34,430 bases of DNA from F1-20-MAGs119 sp041164425. Lineage in GTDB: Bacteria; Actinomycetota; Acidimicrobiia; Acidimicrobiales; Ilumatobacteraceae. The notes beneath the pieces were generated by a model. It was not told where the DNA came from and did not search any database. It saw nothing but the letters and a program-made list of their open reading frames with translations. The stretch covers positions 1 to 34,430 of the forward strand of contig JBEAPO010000024.1 in assembly GCA_041164425.1 (NCBI GenBank). The letters are read 5' to 3'. The translations under genes and the position numbers were made by a program. Below are positions 7,133 through 15,324 of this stretch, one piece after another (position 1 is the first letter of the stretch; the number at the start of each line of letters is the position of its first letter).

Positions 7133-7773
7133 GGTGAGTTGTCCGTCTGGTGTGACGTTTCGTCGGTCAAGTTTGGTTCCCCCGCGGACATTTGTCCCGT
7201 CACCGCGCCCGACCCGTCGAGATGTTGGGCGAGGGCTTCTTTGCCGCGAGCCAGGCGCGATCGCACGGTGCCGACGGGAACACCCAGCACCTCGGCGATC
7301 TCGGCATAGTCGAGGTCGGCCACGTACCGCAGCACGAGAGCAACCCGAAAGTCGTGGGGGACCTTCGCCAGCGCTCCCGCCACCACACTCGACTGGTCGA
7401 GGTGTTCGGCGACGCCCGCGGTCGGGTCGGAATCGGGGTTGGCGGTCTCGGTCGCCACCAAAACCGTCGGGTCGGCCGCGCGCGGTGCACGCTGCAGCCG
7501 ACGGATCTCATCGATGGCGGCGTTGGTGGCGATGCGGTAGATCCACGTCGACAGGCTCGCGCGACCATCGAAGCGGGGGAGGCCCCGCACGATCGCCAGC
7601 AGCGCGTTCTGAACAGCGTCGTCGGCGCTTTCCCGCGAGAGAACCATGCGGTGACAGACCGCGTGAACGGCCTCGTAGTGCAGGCGCAACAGCGCATCGA
7701 CGGCGGTTCGTTCGCCAGCCCGGGCCCGCGTGAGCAGGTCGGCCTGCTCGACGTCGACGGCGCCCGCGTTCAC
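7129..7773 (-). CDS. sigM: ECF RNA polymerase sigma factor, SigM-like
   Basis: A 214-residue ECF sigma factor. Region 2 covers about residues 25-95 (HYEAVHAVCHRMVLSRESADDAVQNALLAI, then FDGRASLSTWIYRIATNAAID). Region 4 covers about 135-185 and has the helix-turn-helix YAEIAEVLGVPVGTVRSRLARGK. A polar tail of about 30 residues follows. The order sigma, membrane anti-sigma, trxB, trxA, cwlM equals the SigM locus of mycobacteria and Streptomyces. Start GTG 7773 lies 6 bases after TAGCCT, so leaderless expression is likely. Two tandem hairpin repeats lie directly upstream of that hexamer. Confidence 0.92.
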   Translation of the reverse strand: MNAGAVDVEQADLLTRARAGERTAVDALLRLHYEAVHAVCHRMVLSRESADDAVQNALLAIVRGLPRFDGRASLSTWIYRIATNAAIDEIRRLQRAPRAADPTVLVATETANPDSDPTAGVAEHLDQSSVVAGALAKVPHDFRVALVLRYVADLDYAEIAEVLGVPVGTVRSRLARGKEALAQHLDGSGAVTGQMSAGEPNLTDETSHQTDNSP

Positions 7774-7779
7774 GCCCGC

Positions 7780-7785
7780 AGGCTA
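7780..7785 (-). promoter_or_regulatory. Probable -10 element of a leaderless sigM promoter
   Basis: TAGCCT on the minus strand, then GCGGGC, then the GTG start. The identical hexamer and spacing occur before the CCA-adding enzyme and the DUF5318 gene. The 34-base repeats at 7791-7858 begin 5 bases upstream and so occupy the -35 region. Confidence 0.6.
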
Positions 7786-7790
7786 TCTAC

Positions 7791-7858
7791 GGCAGCGTTA
7801 TGGCGCTGCTGGAGAGACGGTAAAGGCAGCGTTATGGCGCTGCCGGAGAGACGGTAAA
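7791..7858. repeat. Two tandem 34-base repeats with hairpin, spanning the kinase stop codon
   Basis: The unit at 7791-7824 recurs at 7825-7858 with one mismatch (CTGCT/CTGCC), and a partial third copy (GGCAGCG) runs into the coding region. Each unit contains GGCAGCG-TTATGG-CGCTGCC, a 7-base stem with a 6-base loop (6 bases in the first copy). The second unit holds the last codons and TAA of the kinase gene; the first is a downstream copy of them. The pair could act as a terminator for the kinase gene or affect the sigM promoter next to it. Confidence 0.9.
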
Positions 7859-9469
7859 GGCAGCGCCGGCGAGCACACCCTGGAAGGGGTTCTTCGTGCT
7901 GCAGGCCGAGCTGACGCCGGCTTCGCGGAACCACACGAGCAGGTACTTGGCGGGGTCGGCCACGACGAAGGTGGTGGCACCGACCTCGGTTCCGTAGTTC
8001 TTCGCCACACGGGTGCCCCACTGGTCGAGGGTGGCGGGTACGACGTCGTTCGCCGCATAGACCTCGATTCCCCAGGGTTTCGTCTGCGGGTTCACCATCA
8101 ACGTGCCGGCCGCGGGTGACGATAATTCGAGAACCACGCCGACGCCGCCCTTCGAACCGAAGAACTTGTCGCCGTAACACACCGTGCGCCATTGGGTACG
8201 CGGCAAACCATCGAGAAGGAACGGCAACATGTCGTCGTTTTCGACTCCGTCGTCACCATTCGGATCGAAGCTCATCGCGCGTGTGATGGTGATCGGCCCC
8301 GCGGGTGCGACAGCAACGGTGGGTGACGTATCGACAACGATTCCTTCTGCGATGTTCGGCGTGTCGTTCGTGATGCTGCGCCATGCAACAACGCCGGCAA
8401 GCACGACAACCAAAACCATCGCGGCGGCAAGCATGGTCGATGGTGAGACGTTGAAACGTCGAGGTGTGCGTCGCGTCGGCATCGAACTCGTTCGCGCAAC
8501 CGGATTGCTGATCGTCACTTCGCCCGGGATTCCGGCACGCTGTGTACCGGTGATCGGCGACATCGGATGCGACTCAATGAAGCCGGCCTGACCGCTTGGT
8601 GGCGTGAGGCCCGTCGGTGTGCCATCGACTCCTGCTTCGCGAATTCGGTACAGCGTTTCGTACACGTGGAGACCCGTCGAAGGGCGGCGATCGGGGTCGC
8701 GACGCAACATGAGGTGCACGAAATTCGTGAGCGCAGGCGGCAAATTCGGGCGTTTTTTCAGGAGATTCGTGGGTTCACGTTGCACGCGGGCGAGCGCTGT
8801 TTCGACATCAGATTCACCGATGAAGGGCACGCGACCGGCGAGACATTCGTACAAAACGAGACCTAGCGAATAGATGTCGGCACGACCGTCGAGAGGTTTG
8901 CCGCGCACCTGTTCGGGCGACAGGTACTTTGCGGTGCCCATCATGATGTTCTGGTTGGTGAGATCGGACTCCGTCGCATTGACGGCTTTTGCTATGCCGA
9001 AGTCGGCAAGCATCACGCGGCCGGTTTGCGTGAGGAGAATGTTGCCGGGCTTGATGTCACGGTGGACGATGCCCGAGGCGTGTGCGGCATCAAGTGCGCT
9101 GGCAATTGCCATACCGATGTGGATCGTCAGCGACGGACTGAGACGGGTCTTTTGGTCGAGCACCTCACGCAGCGTCATGCCCTCGACGTATTCCATGATC
9201 ACGGCTTGCTGGCCATCGTTTTCGACGACGTCGTACACCGTCACGATATTCGGATGATTGAGGTTGCCGACAGCTTGTGCTTCACGACGGAAACGCTCGA
9301 CAACGATGGGATCATTGTTGTGTTGCGCTTTCATCATCTTTACCGCGACCTTGCGGTTGAGAGAGATGTCGTTGGCCAACCACACCTCGGCCATGCCACC
9401 TTGGCCGATTCGTTTCTCGAGCCTGTAGCGCGCACCGATGAGCGCGTTGGGTACGAGTGATGAGGCCAT
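7832..9469 (-). CDS. Membrane Ser/Thr protein kinase with MviN-like extracytoplasmic domain
   Basis: A 545-residue protein: an N-terminal Hanks-type kinase (about residues 13-275), a linker, one membrane helix (about 345-363) and an outer domain (about 395-545). Catalytic residues are intact: glycine loop GQGGMAEV (22-29), Lys44 in VAVK, HRD with Asp138, DFG with Asp156, and SPE in place of APE at 184-186. It has no PASTA repeats. The outer domain (SFDPNGDDGVENDD ... LDGLPRTQWRTVCY) resembles, from memory, the galactose-binding-like C-terminal domain of mycobacterial MviN (Rv3910), where it follows a pseudokinase fused to the MurJ flippase. In those genomes MviN lies between the DUF6049 gene and sigM, exactly this position. 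Here no MurJ part is present. A substrate such as the CwlM-like protein is inference. Confidence 0.9.
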   Translation of the reverse strand: MASSLVPNALIGARYRLEKRIGQGGMAEVWLANDISLNRKVAVKMMKAQHNNDPIVVERFRREAQAVGNLNHPNIVTVYDVVENDGQQAVIMEYVEGMTLREVLDQKTRLSPSLTIHIGMAIASALDAAHASGIVHRDIKPGNILLTQTGRVMLADFGIAKAVNATESDLTNQNIMMGTAKYLSPEQVRGKPLDGRADIYSLGLVLYECLAGRVPFIGESDVETALARVQREPTNLLKKRPNLPPALTNFVHLMLRRDPDRRPSTGLHVYETLYRIREAGVDGTPTGLTPPSGQAGFIESHPMSPITGTQRAGIPGEVTISNPVARTSSMPTRRTPRRFNVSPSTMLAAAMVLVVVLAGVVAWRSITNDTPNIAEGIVVDTSPTVAVAPAGPITITRAMSFDPNGDDGVENDDMLPFLLDGLPRTQWRTVCYGDKFFGSKGGVGVVLELSSPAAGTLMVNPQTKPWGIEVYAANDVVPATLDQWGTRVAKNYGTEVGATTFVVADPAKYLLVWFREAGVSSACSTKNPFQGVLAGAAFTVSPAAP

Positions 9470-9528
9470 TGCGTCAACGACGCTAGTTGTGGGCGCCTTT
9501 CAAATTGAGGAATTCACACCGTGCTCAC

Positions 9529-9571
9529 GGCGCGTCAAAGAACGCCGTGTCTATGGCGCGTCAAAGAACGC
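9529..9571. repeat. 17-base direct repeat spanning the degV stop codon, with hairpin
   Basis: GGCGCGTCAAAGAACGC occurs at 9529-9545 and 9555-9571. The second copy encodes the last residues FFDA of DegV and the first lies just after its TAG stop. The segment 9527-9550 can form a 7-base stem (CACGGCG/CGCCGTG) with a 10-base loop. Confidence 0.85.
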
Positions 9572-10387
9572 GACACCAATGGTGCCGCGGCCGGCGTGCG
9601 TGCCGATGACGGCACCGATGTCACCGACCTCGATCGACCCCGAGTAGACCGTGCGCAACTGTGCGAGGAATGCGTCGATGTCGTCGCACTCGGCGTGCAA
9701 CACGGCGAGGTCGGAGATGTTGCCGTGTTCTTTTAACTTCTGAACGAGGAATGCGAGCGCCTTCGACCGGGTGCGTTGGCGACCACCCTCTTCCACCTTG
9801 CCCTCGCGGACGTCGATGATCGGCTTGATGGCGAGCGCCGAGGCGATCATGGCCTTCGCACCGCCGATTCGGCCGCCCTTTTTCAGGTTCTCCAGCGTGT
9901 CGAGTGCCCCGTATACGTGGACACGACCTGACAGCGCGTTGCCCTTGGCTTCGACCTCGTCGAGACCGGCACCGGCTTGGGCAGCCTGGGCGCAGGCGCG
10001 CGCGATGATGCCCTGGCCCATCGACACGCTGCGGCTGTCGACGATCCGCACCGAGATGTCGTCGGCGACAGCCCGTGCGGCGATCTCTGCGCTCTGCATG
10101 GTTGCCGACAGAGCAGATGACAGCGATACGACGACGATGCCCGTTGCGCCCTCTGCCTTCAGGCTGCGGTAGGCGGTTTCGAACTGGCCGGGCGACGGGG
10201 CCGCGGTCTCGGGCAGAACCGGGGATGCGCTGCACTTGGCCCAGAACTCTTTGGGCCCGAAATCCTCGCGGTCGATGTAGTCGGTGTCACCGAAGCGGAT
10301 GGTGAGGGGGACGACGACGATGCCGAACTGGTCGATGATCGACTGCGGCAGATCGCAGGCGCTGTCGGTGACGATGCGGACTGTCAT
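9551..10387 (-). CDS. DegV family fatty-acid-binding protein
   Basis: A 278-residue DegV protein. In this family the protein binds a fatty acid between two domains; its FakB members present the lipid to the kinase FakA. Typical motifs are the N-terminal VRIVTDSACDLP, the PLTIRFGDTDYID segment, the ligand-site stretch TAAPSPGQF and SSALSATMQSAEIAA, and the late basic segment KGGRIGGAKAMIASALAIKPI. ATG 10387 gives the canonical N terminus; a longer open frame upstream overlaps the preceding gene. It starts 11 bases after the stop of the DUF6049 gene. The gene is not part of the classic sigM locus, so it looks like an insertion into this operon. No FakA-like kinase is in the window. Confidence 0.92.
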   Translation of the reverse strand: MTVRIVTDSACDLPQSIIDQFGIVVVPLTIRFGDTDYIDREDFGPKEFWAKCSASPVLPETAAPSPGQFETAYRSLKAEGATGIVVVSLSSALSATMQSAEIAARAVADDISVRIVDSRSVSMGQGIIARACAQAAQAGAGLDEVEAKGNALSGRVHVYGALDTLENLKKGGRIGGAKAMIASALAIKPIIDVREGKVEEGGRQRTRSKALAFLVQKLKEHGNISDLAVLHAECDDIDAFLAQLRTVYSGSIEVGDIGAVIGTHAGRGTIGVAFFDAP

Positions 10388-10398
10388 GGACGGAGAAC

Positions 10399-12408
10399 CT
10401 AGTTGTTGGAGGCTGGGTTGGCCCGTTCGACTGGTCGCGACGGATGTTCTGATGTCGCGAGCGCTGCCTCGAGCGCCCGCCGCCGCCGGCTGCGCCAGTT
10501 GTGAGCCCACCAGGTCAGGAGTATGAGCAGCGCCGTGGCGGTGACCACCTGGCCGAGGCCGGCGATGGCGCTGACGTTCGCGGTGATCGTGACGGGCTCA
10601 CCAAGCGACAGGTCCCCCCGCGGTGTCAGCAGTTGTACGGTGACGGGGAAGCGGCCGTTCGATCGTGCCTCGACGGCCATGACGACCTCGGCACTGGCGT
10701 TGGCGGGGACCTCGACCACTTGGCGCGGTTCGGCGAACTTCAGCTTCGCGCTACGGAACCGTACGACGGTGCGCAACGTCGCGCTGGAGGTGTTGCGCAC
10801 CTGTAGGCGTAATTCGGCTTTGCGTGAACTGAGCGTGAAGTTCGCGGCGGCGGGCAAGTCGAGCGAGCCGAGCACGCGTCGAATCGCCGTACGGAGGTTC
10901 TTTTCGAGCGCGGCGTTCAGTACCGAGTCGGTGCGACTCGAGAGCATTGTCGTCAGCATCGCCGGCCAGTCGTTGCGTCGCGGGTCGGTGTCGCCCAGCA
11001 TCGAGATGGTGTTGTTGACGCGCCGCGTCAGTTCGTCGACCAGAACTTTTGCCCGCTCGAGAGTTGTGTCAGAGCCACGCGACAGTTCGAGGACATCGCC
11101 TGACGTCTCGGTGCTGGCGGGCTCTGGCTGTGCGGCGAGCGCGAGAACGGGGTTCGACCCGACGAGTCGAAAGAGCTGCTGCAACACCACAGGGTCAGCG
11201 GGTCGTCCGTCCTCTGTACCGAGGGCCACCATGACGAGACCGAGGTCCTTGCCCATGCCGAGAAGCGAGTCGCGTTGGAGGACAAGACCTGCCGTCACGA
11301 GTACGGCTCGGGCAACCGGGCTGCGCGTTCCATCAGCGAGTTGCGTTGCATACACGTCGTCAATGCCCTGAACGAGCAGTGTCGAGCCGTCGGCGGCCCG
11401 CGCGCGGTAGGTGAGGGCCGAGTCGACAAGACCACGGAATCCCGACGTGTCAACGGCACGCGGCGTGAGAATTGCCCCGCGCACACCGACGTCGCGCAGC
11501 AACACCGCACCGTTTGCGTTCAGCCGGTCGTCGACCACAATGACTCCCCGGTCGGGCGTCGTGCCGATCGCGGCGGTGATTGCATCCTCGCCCGCCCTCA
11601 GTTGCGATGCGAACAGTTCACCCAGGCCCACCTCGGCCATCGCGCCGGGGTTCAGCGGTACGAAGGATGTCGCTGCGAACGTGTGGCGGTCGGCCTCCGC
11701 ACGCAGGGCGCTGAGTGCTTCGGCACCGGCGATGGCAACCTGGTCACCCTGCAACGAGACGAATGCCCCTGAAGATTCGTCGCCGTAGGCATCGACAAAG
11801 TCGCTGAGTTGTACAGAAAACTGCGGCGATACGACTTTCTTGCCATTCGCGACACGCGCCGGTGCCGACGACAGTGCCGCCACATTCATTACACGCAACG
11901 TGCCATCGGCGCTGGCCGAAACGGCGTCGTCGGCATCGAGATGATGGACGAAGGTCGTTGTCGCACCAAGAAGGCTTTCTCCGGCACGCAACTCGATGAC
12001 GACCGGGTACACACCGGACGAGCCGAACAAGAGATCCTCGGGCACCGAGGAATTTGCGACGGTTGGCACGCTGATGATTCGACGGCCGGCATCGTTGCGC
12101 GGAACGTCGGCCATCGAGAACCTGAGTCGATCGAGTTGGTCGGGGAGCCTGCCGGCCAGTGCATCGGCGAGTTCGGCCCTGGTGTCGACGCGGCGGTGAC
12201 TGACGACGTCAATGTGCAACTTGTCGCTGTCGGCTCCTTCGATATCGACCACGACACGCCAGACCGCGTCGCCGATGACCGTGAAGCCCTGCTGCACGAC
12301 GGTGAGGTTCGCGGTGGCCGCGCCGGCGCGCTGAGGCGTAGCCGACCAGCCACCGAATCCGAAGACCGTCGCCGCAGTGGCACAGGCAACCGCGAGTAGA
12401 CGTCTCAT
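10399..12408 (-). CDS. DUF6049-type secreted, C-terminally anchored protein (Rv3909-like)
   Basis: A 669-residue protein with a Sec signal peptide (MRRLLAVACATAATVFGFGG, cleavage near residue 25-30), a large extracytoplasmic part and one membrane helix near the C terminus (about 613-635, VVTATALLILLTWWAHNW), followed by a basic cytoplasmic tail. The last outer part has immunoglobulin-like beta-strand patterns. Position matches the conserved unknown Rv3909 beside MviN in mycobacteria. ATG 12408 is well supported: it overlaps the stop of the GNAT gene as ATGA and begins the signal peptide directly. An envelope role is likely from topology and neighbours; no enzymatic motif is recognised. Confidence 0.85.
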   Translation of the reverse strand: MRRLLAVACATAATVFGFGGWSATPQRAGAATANLTVVQQGFTVIGDAVWRVVVDIEGADSDKLHIDVVSHRRVDTRAELADALAGRLPDQLDRLRFSMADVPRNDAGRRIISVPTVANSSVPEDLLFGSSGVYPVVIELRAGESLLGATTTFVHHLDADDAVSASADGTLRVMNVAALSSAPARVANGKKVVSPQFSVQLSDFVDAYGDESSGAFVSLQGDQVAIAGAEALSALRAEADRHTFAATSFVPLNPGAMAEVGLGELFASQLRAGEDAITAAIGTTPDRGVIVVDDRLNANGAVLLRDVGVRGAILTPRAVDTSGFRGLVDSALTYRARAADGSTLLVQGIDDVYATQLADGTRSPVARAVLVTAGLVLQRDSLLGMGKDLGLVMVALGTEDGRPADPVVLQQLFRLVGSNPVLALAAQPEPASTETSGDVLELSRGSDTTLERAKVLVDELTRRVNNTISMLGDTDPRRNDWPAMLTTMLSSRTDSVLNAALEKNLRTAIRRVLGSLDLPAAANFTLSSRKAELRLQVRNTSSATLRTVVRFRSAKLKFAEPRQVVEVPANASAEVVMAVEARSNGRFPVTVQLLTPRGDLSLGEPVTITANVSAIAGLGQVVTATALLILLTWWAHNWRSRRRRALEAALATSEHPSRPVERANPASNN

Positions 12409-13190
12409 CGGCTGCGTCCGTGTCGCACAAGGGTCGCGCGGTCGCATTCCATCACCCGTAGGTGGTACCCGACCGATTCGAAGCCCCATCGTTGGTAGAG
12501 GCTAAGCGCACCAACGTTCTCGATGTCGGTGTTCACGAACATTCGTCTCGCACCCTGAGCGACGGCCCACTTCATCGAATCCGCGATCAGTACACCGGCT
12601 GCACCGCGGCGCTGTGCGGAGGGCACCACGGCAAGGCGCTGCAAGTAAGACGTGTCCTCGCTCACCCCGGTCAGGCAGTAGCCAAGGGCTCGCCCGAGGC
12701 CAGCGACCCGTGGCAGCACCCCCCGTCGCGCCCCGCGCACGCGCGAGTTGCGCGTTGCGTTGCACGAGTGAGCGAAGGCCGCAATATCGAGCGCCCATTC
12801 GTCGCCAAATGCTGCAACGTCGATGCGCACCGCGTCGGATGGTCGCACGCGACCGATGCGCCACGCCGCCGCCCCGTCGCTTTGCTGCGTCTCAGCAAGA
12901 TCGGTGATATCGAGTTCAGCAACAAAGAATTCGAGCTCTTGGCGCACGACGAAGCCGTGTGCCATCAACGCTTCTGCGGTTGTCGGTGCGACCGCGTTGG
13001 TGCGCACACGTTGGAAAGTGCTCGCGGCCGTCGCATCGGCCCACTCTTCGACGAGAGAAGTCGTGACGGTGACATCAGGGCGATGTGCAGATTGCAGGGT
13101 GAGCATCGCCGTCGAGGCGTCAAAGGGCCAGGCGCCGATCGTCCACGACGGCTGGTCGGCCGTGTTCGTCGCGGAAGACGTGTTCGTCAC
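12405..13190 (-). CDS. GNAT family N-acetyltransferase
   Basis: A 261-residue protein whose C-terminal half is a GNAT fold. The acetyl-CoA motif A is YLQRLAVVPSAQRRGAAGVLIADS and motif B is NVGALSLYQRWGFESVGYH. The N-terminal half (TIGAWPFDASTAMLTLQSAHRPDV ... MAHGFVVRQELEFFVAELD) looks like a degenerate second GNAT half, so it may be a tandem-GNAT protein. The start is uncertain: GTG 13190 gives the full N-terminal half and leaves 57 bases to the divergent CCA gene. The open frame continues further but would run inside that gene. In mycobacteria this slot holds the Nudix gene mutT4 instead. The acetyl acceptor is unknown. Confidence 0.82.
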   Translation of the reverse strand: MTNTSSATNTADQPSWTIGAWPFDASTAMLTLQSAHRPDVTVTTSLVEEWADATAASTFQRVRTNAVAPTTAEALMAHGFVVRQELEFFVAELDITDLAETQQSDGAAAWRIGRVRPSDAVRIDVAAFGDEWALDIAAFAHSCNATRNSRVRGARRGVLPRVAGLGRALGYCLTGVSEDTSYLQRLAVVPSAQRRGAAGVLIADSMKWAVAQGARRMFVNTDIENVGALSLYQRWGFESVGYHLRVMECDRATLVRHGRSR

Positions 13191-13235
13191 GGAACACGAC
13201 GGTAGTGCCGCACGCCGCGAGCGGGCCGTTGTGTC

Positions 13236-13241
13236 TAGCCT
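13236..13241 (+). promoter_or_regulatory. Probable -10 element of a leaderless promoter for the CCA-adding enzyme
   Basis: TAGCCT followed by GAGCGC and the GTG start at 13248. Spacing and hexamer are the same as for sigM and DUF5318. There is no Shine-Dalgarno sequence. Confidence 0.6.
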
Positions 13242-13247
13242 GAGCGC

Positions 13248-14666
13248 GTGGTTCCCGAACGCTTCGCGCCGATTCTCGCCGAACTCGCGCCGCTGACCGA
13301 TCGGTTCACGGCGGCGGGCAAGCGCCTCTACCTGGTTGGTGGAACCGTGCGCGACCTGCTCATCGGCCGCGGTGACGCCGCGAATGTCGACGCCTTCGAT
13401 TTCGACGCCACCACCGACGCCCGACCCGACGAGACCAAGAAGATCTTGTCCGGGTGGGCCGACGCGGTGTGGACCCAGGGCGAACGGTTCGGCACCATCG
13501 GAGCGAAGAAGAACGGTCGGGTCTACGAGATCACCACCCATCGCGCCGAGGCGTATTCACCCGACTCACGCAAACCCAACGTGGCCTTCGCCGATGCGAT
13601 CGACGCCGACCTCTCGCGACGCGACTTCACCGTCAACGCAATGGCCCTCGAACTCACCGGCAATGCACCGGCACTGATCGATCCGTACAACGGGGCGGCC
13701 GACCTCATAGCGCGCGTTCTCCGCACGCCGCTGTCACCGGAAGAAAGTTTCAGCGACGACCCGTTGCGGATGCTGCGTGCTGCGCGTTTCATCGCCGCGC
13801 TCAACCTGACACCCGACCCCGCGCTCGTCGCTGCGGTGAAGAACATGGCCGATCGCCTGGAGATCGTCTCGCGCGAGCGTGTGCAGGCCGAGCTCGATCG
13901 CCTCATCGTGCTCGACCATCCAACTGCGGGCCTCTGGTTCCTCGTCGACACGGGTCTTGCCGCTCACTTCTTTCCCGAACTTCCGGCGATGAGCCTGGAG
14001 CAAGACCCCATTCACCGCCACAAGGACGTGCTCACCCACACGTTCGCCGTCGTCGAGAACGTGCGACCCGATGCGCATCCCGAATTCGACTTTCGCCGCA
14101 CACGACTCGCCGCGCTATTCCACGACATCGGCAAACCAAAGACGCGATCGATCCGCAAGGGCAAGGGAATCACTTTCCACCACCACGAGGTGGTCGGTGC
14201 GCGCATGACACGCGAGCGCATGAGGGCACTGAAGTACTCGACCGAAGACGTCGACGCGGTCACGTCGCTCGTCGAACTACACCTGCGGTTCCACACCTAC
14301 TCGATGGGTTGGACCGATGCAGCAGTGCGCCGTTACGTACGCGACGCTGGCCCGCTGCTCGCCGAACTCAACGTCCTCACGCGCTGCGATTGCACGACGC
14401 GCAACGAGAAAAAGGCCATGATGCTTTCGCGTCGCATGGACGAATTGGAATCGCGCATCGGCGAGCTCGCCGCACAAGAGCAACTCGCCGCGATGCGACC
14501 CGAACTCGACGGGCTCGCGGTAATGACGCTTCTCGACCTGAAGCCCGGACGCGACGTCGGACGCGCACTCGATTTCCTCATGGAAGTCCGTCTCGAAGAG
14601 GGCCTGCTCGGCGAGGAGGAAATCACCCGTCGTCTGCGTGACTGGTGGTCGAGTCAGTCGGCCTGA
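13248..14666 (+). CDS. cca: CCA tRNA nucleotidyltransferase with HD domain
   Basis: A 472-residue class II nucleotidyltransferase that builds or repairs the 3' CCA end of tRNA. The head domain has LVGGTVRDLLIG (residues 29-40) and the catalytic DFD (Asp51 and Asp53) in DAFDFDATTDA, then RRDFTVNAMAL and the nucleotide-selecting DPLRMLRAARFIAAL. A C-terminal HD phosphohydrolase domain follows (HRHKDVLTHTFAVVENV ... ALFHDIGKPKTR), as in other actinobacterial members annotated pcnA or cca. GTG 13248 is supported by the -10 hexamer 6 bases before it. The gene converges with the methyltransferase, 3 bases between stops. Confidence 0.95.
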   Translation: MVPERFAPILAELAPLTDRFTAAGKRLYLVGGTVRDLLIGRGDAANVDAFDFDATTDARPDETKKILSGWADAVWTQGERFGTIGAKKNGRVYEITTHRAEAYSPDSRKPNVAFADAIDADLSRRDFTVNAMALELTGNAPALIDPYNGAADLIARVLRTPLSPEESFSDDPLRMLRAARFIAALNLTPDPALVAAVKNMADRLEIVSRERVQAELDRLIVLDHPTAGLWFLVDTGLAAHFFPELPAMSLEQDPIHRHKDVLTHTFAVVENVRPDAHPEFDFRRTRLAALFHDIGKPKTRSIRKGKGITFHHHEVVGARMTRERMRALKYSTEDVDAVTSLVELHLRFHTYSMGWTDAAVRRYVRDAGPLLAELNVLTRCDCTTRNEKKAMMLSRRMDELESRIGELAAQEQLAAMRPELDGLAVMTLLDLKPGRDVGRALDFLMEVRLEEGLLGEEEITRRLRDWWSSQSA

Positions 14667-14669
14667 CGT

Positions 14670-15263
14670 TCAGCTGCCGAGTTTGCGTGCGCGCACCGCG
14701 AGCGTGCAGGGAACCACGGCACGGGGCTTGCTGTTCGGGTACAGCTCGTAGAGCACGTCGATGGCGAAGTTCGACCGCTGCAACGACATGCACAGATCAC
14801 CGATCGTGATGTTCGTTGCCGTGCCGTAACGACGACGTGCGATGGGTTCGTCGCCGTCGAACATTGCGTGTGCGGGATGCTCCAACACCGCGACGAACGC
14901 GGCCTCCGGCTTCAACACGCGGTGTGCCTGGCGCAACAAACGATCGACGTCGTCGACGCCCGCCAACCGTTCGACGCACAGCACGAGATCGAGTGACGAA
15001 CTGGTGGCGAAACCCAACTGGAACAACTCCGCTTGTTGGAATTCGACGCGTACACCGGCGGATTCCGCCACTTGACGCGCCGCGGCGATTCGCTCGAGAG
15101 AATTGTCGACGGCAATGACCCGCGCGCCGGCAGCGGCGAGCGCGACGGAGTTCGGTGGACCCGGCGGCAGCCCGAGTTCGAGCACACGCTTTCCGCGCAC
15201 GTCACCGACGAGACGCAGGTCGCGCTCCCCAGCGATGTCGTCGCCGAACCACACGTCAACCAT
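14670..15263 (-). CDS. Class I SAM-dependent methyltransferase, substrate unknown
   Basis: A 197-residue protein with a class I fold. Motif I is VLELGLPPGPPNSVALAAAG, where two prolines replace the usual GxG spacing. Motif II is ARVIAVDNSLERIAAAR, and the LDLVLCVERLAGVDDVDRLLRQAHRVLKP stretch matches the usual motif IV/V region of ubiE-like enzymes. The altered glycine loop may change SAM binding. It is transcribed divergently from DUF5318, with 61 bases between starts. The substrate cannot be told. Confidence 0.85.
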   Translation of the reverse strand: MVDVWFGDDIAGERDLRLVGDVRGKRVLELGLPPGPPNSVALAAAGARVIAVDNSLERIAAARQVAESAGVRVEFQQAELFQLGFATSSSLDLVLCVERLAGVDDVDRLLRQAHRVLKPEAAFVAVLEHPAHAMFDGDEPIARRRYGTATNITIGDLCMSLQRSNFAIDVLYELYPNSKPRAVVPCTLAVRARKLGS

Positions 15264-15312
15264 GACCCAAGTGTGCCAAGTGCACCGTACGGGACGAGGG
15301 ATATGCGATGGC

Positions 15313-15318
15313 TAGCCT
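15313..15318 (+). promoter_or_regulatory. Probable -10 element of a leaderless DUF5318 promoter
   Basis: TAGCCT, then CTCGGC, then ATG 15325. Same hexamer and 6-base spacing as for the sigM and cca genes. Confidence 0.6.
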
Positions 15319-15324
15319 CTCGGC

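Noticed and set aside
10388..10510. N-terminal extension of DegV
   Set aside because: It overlaps the end of the DUF6049 gene and has no family match; ATG 10387 begins the conserved VRIVTDSACDLP.
13191..13541. Upstream extension of the GNAT frame
   Set aside because: It is antisense to the well-supported CCA-adding enzyme and shows no domain similarity.
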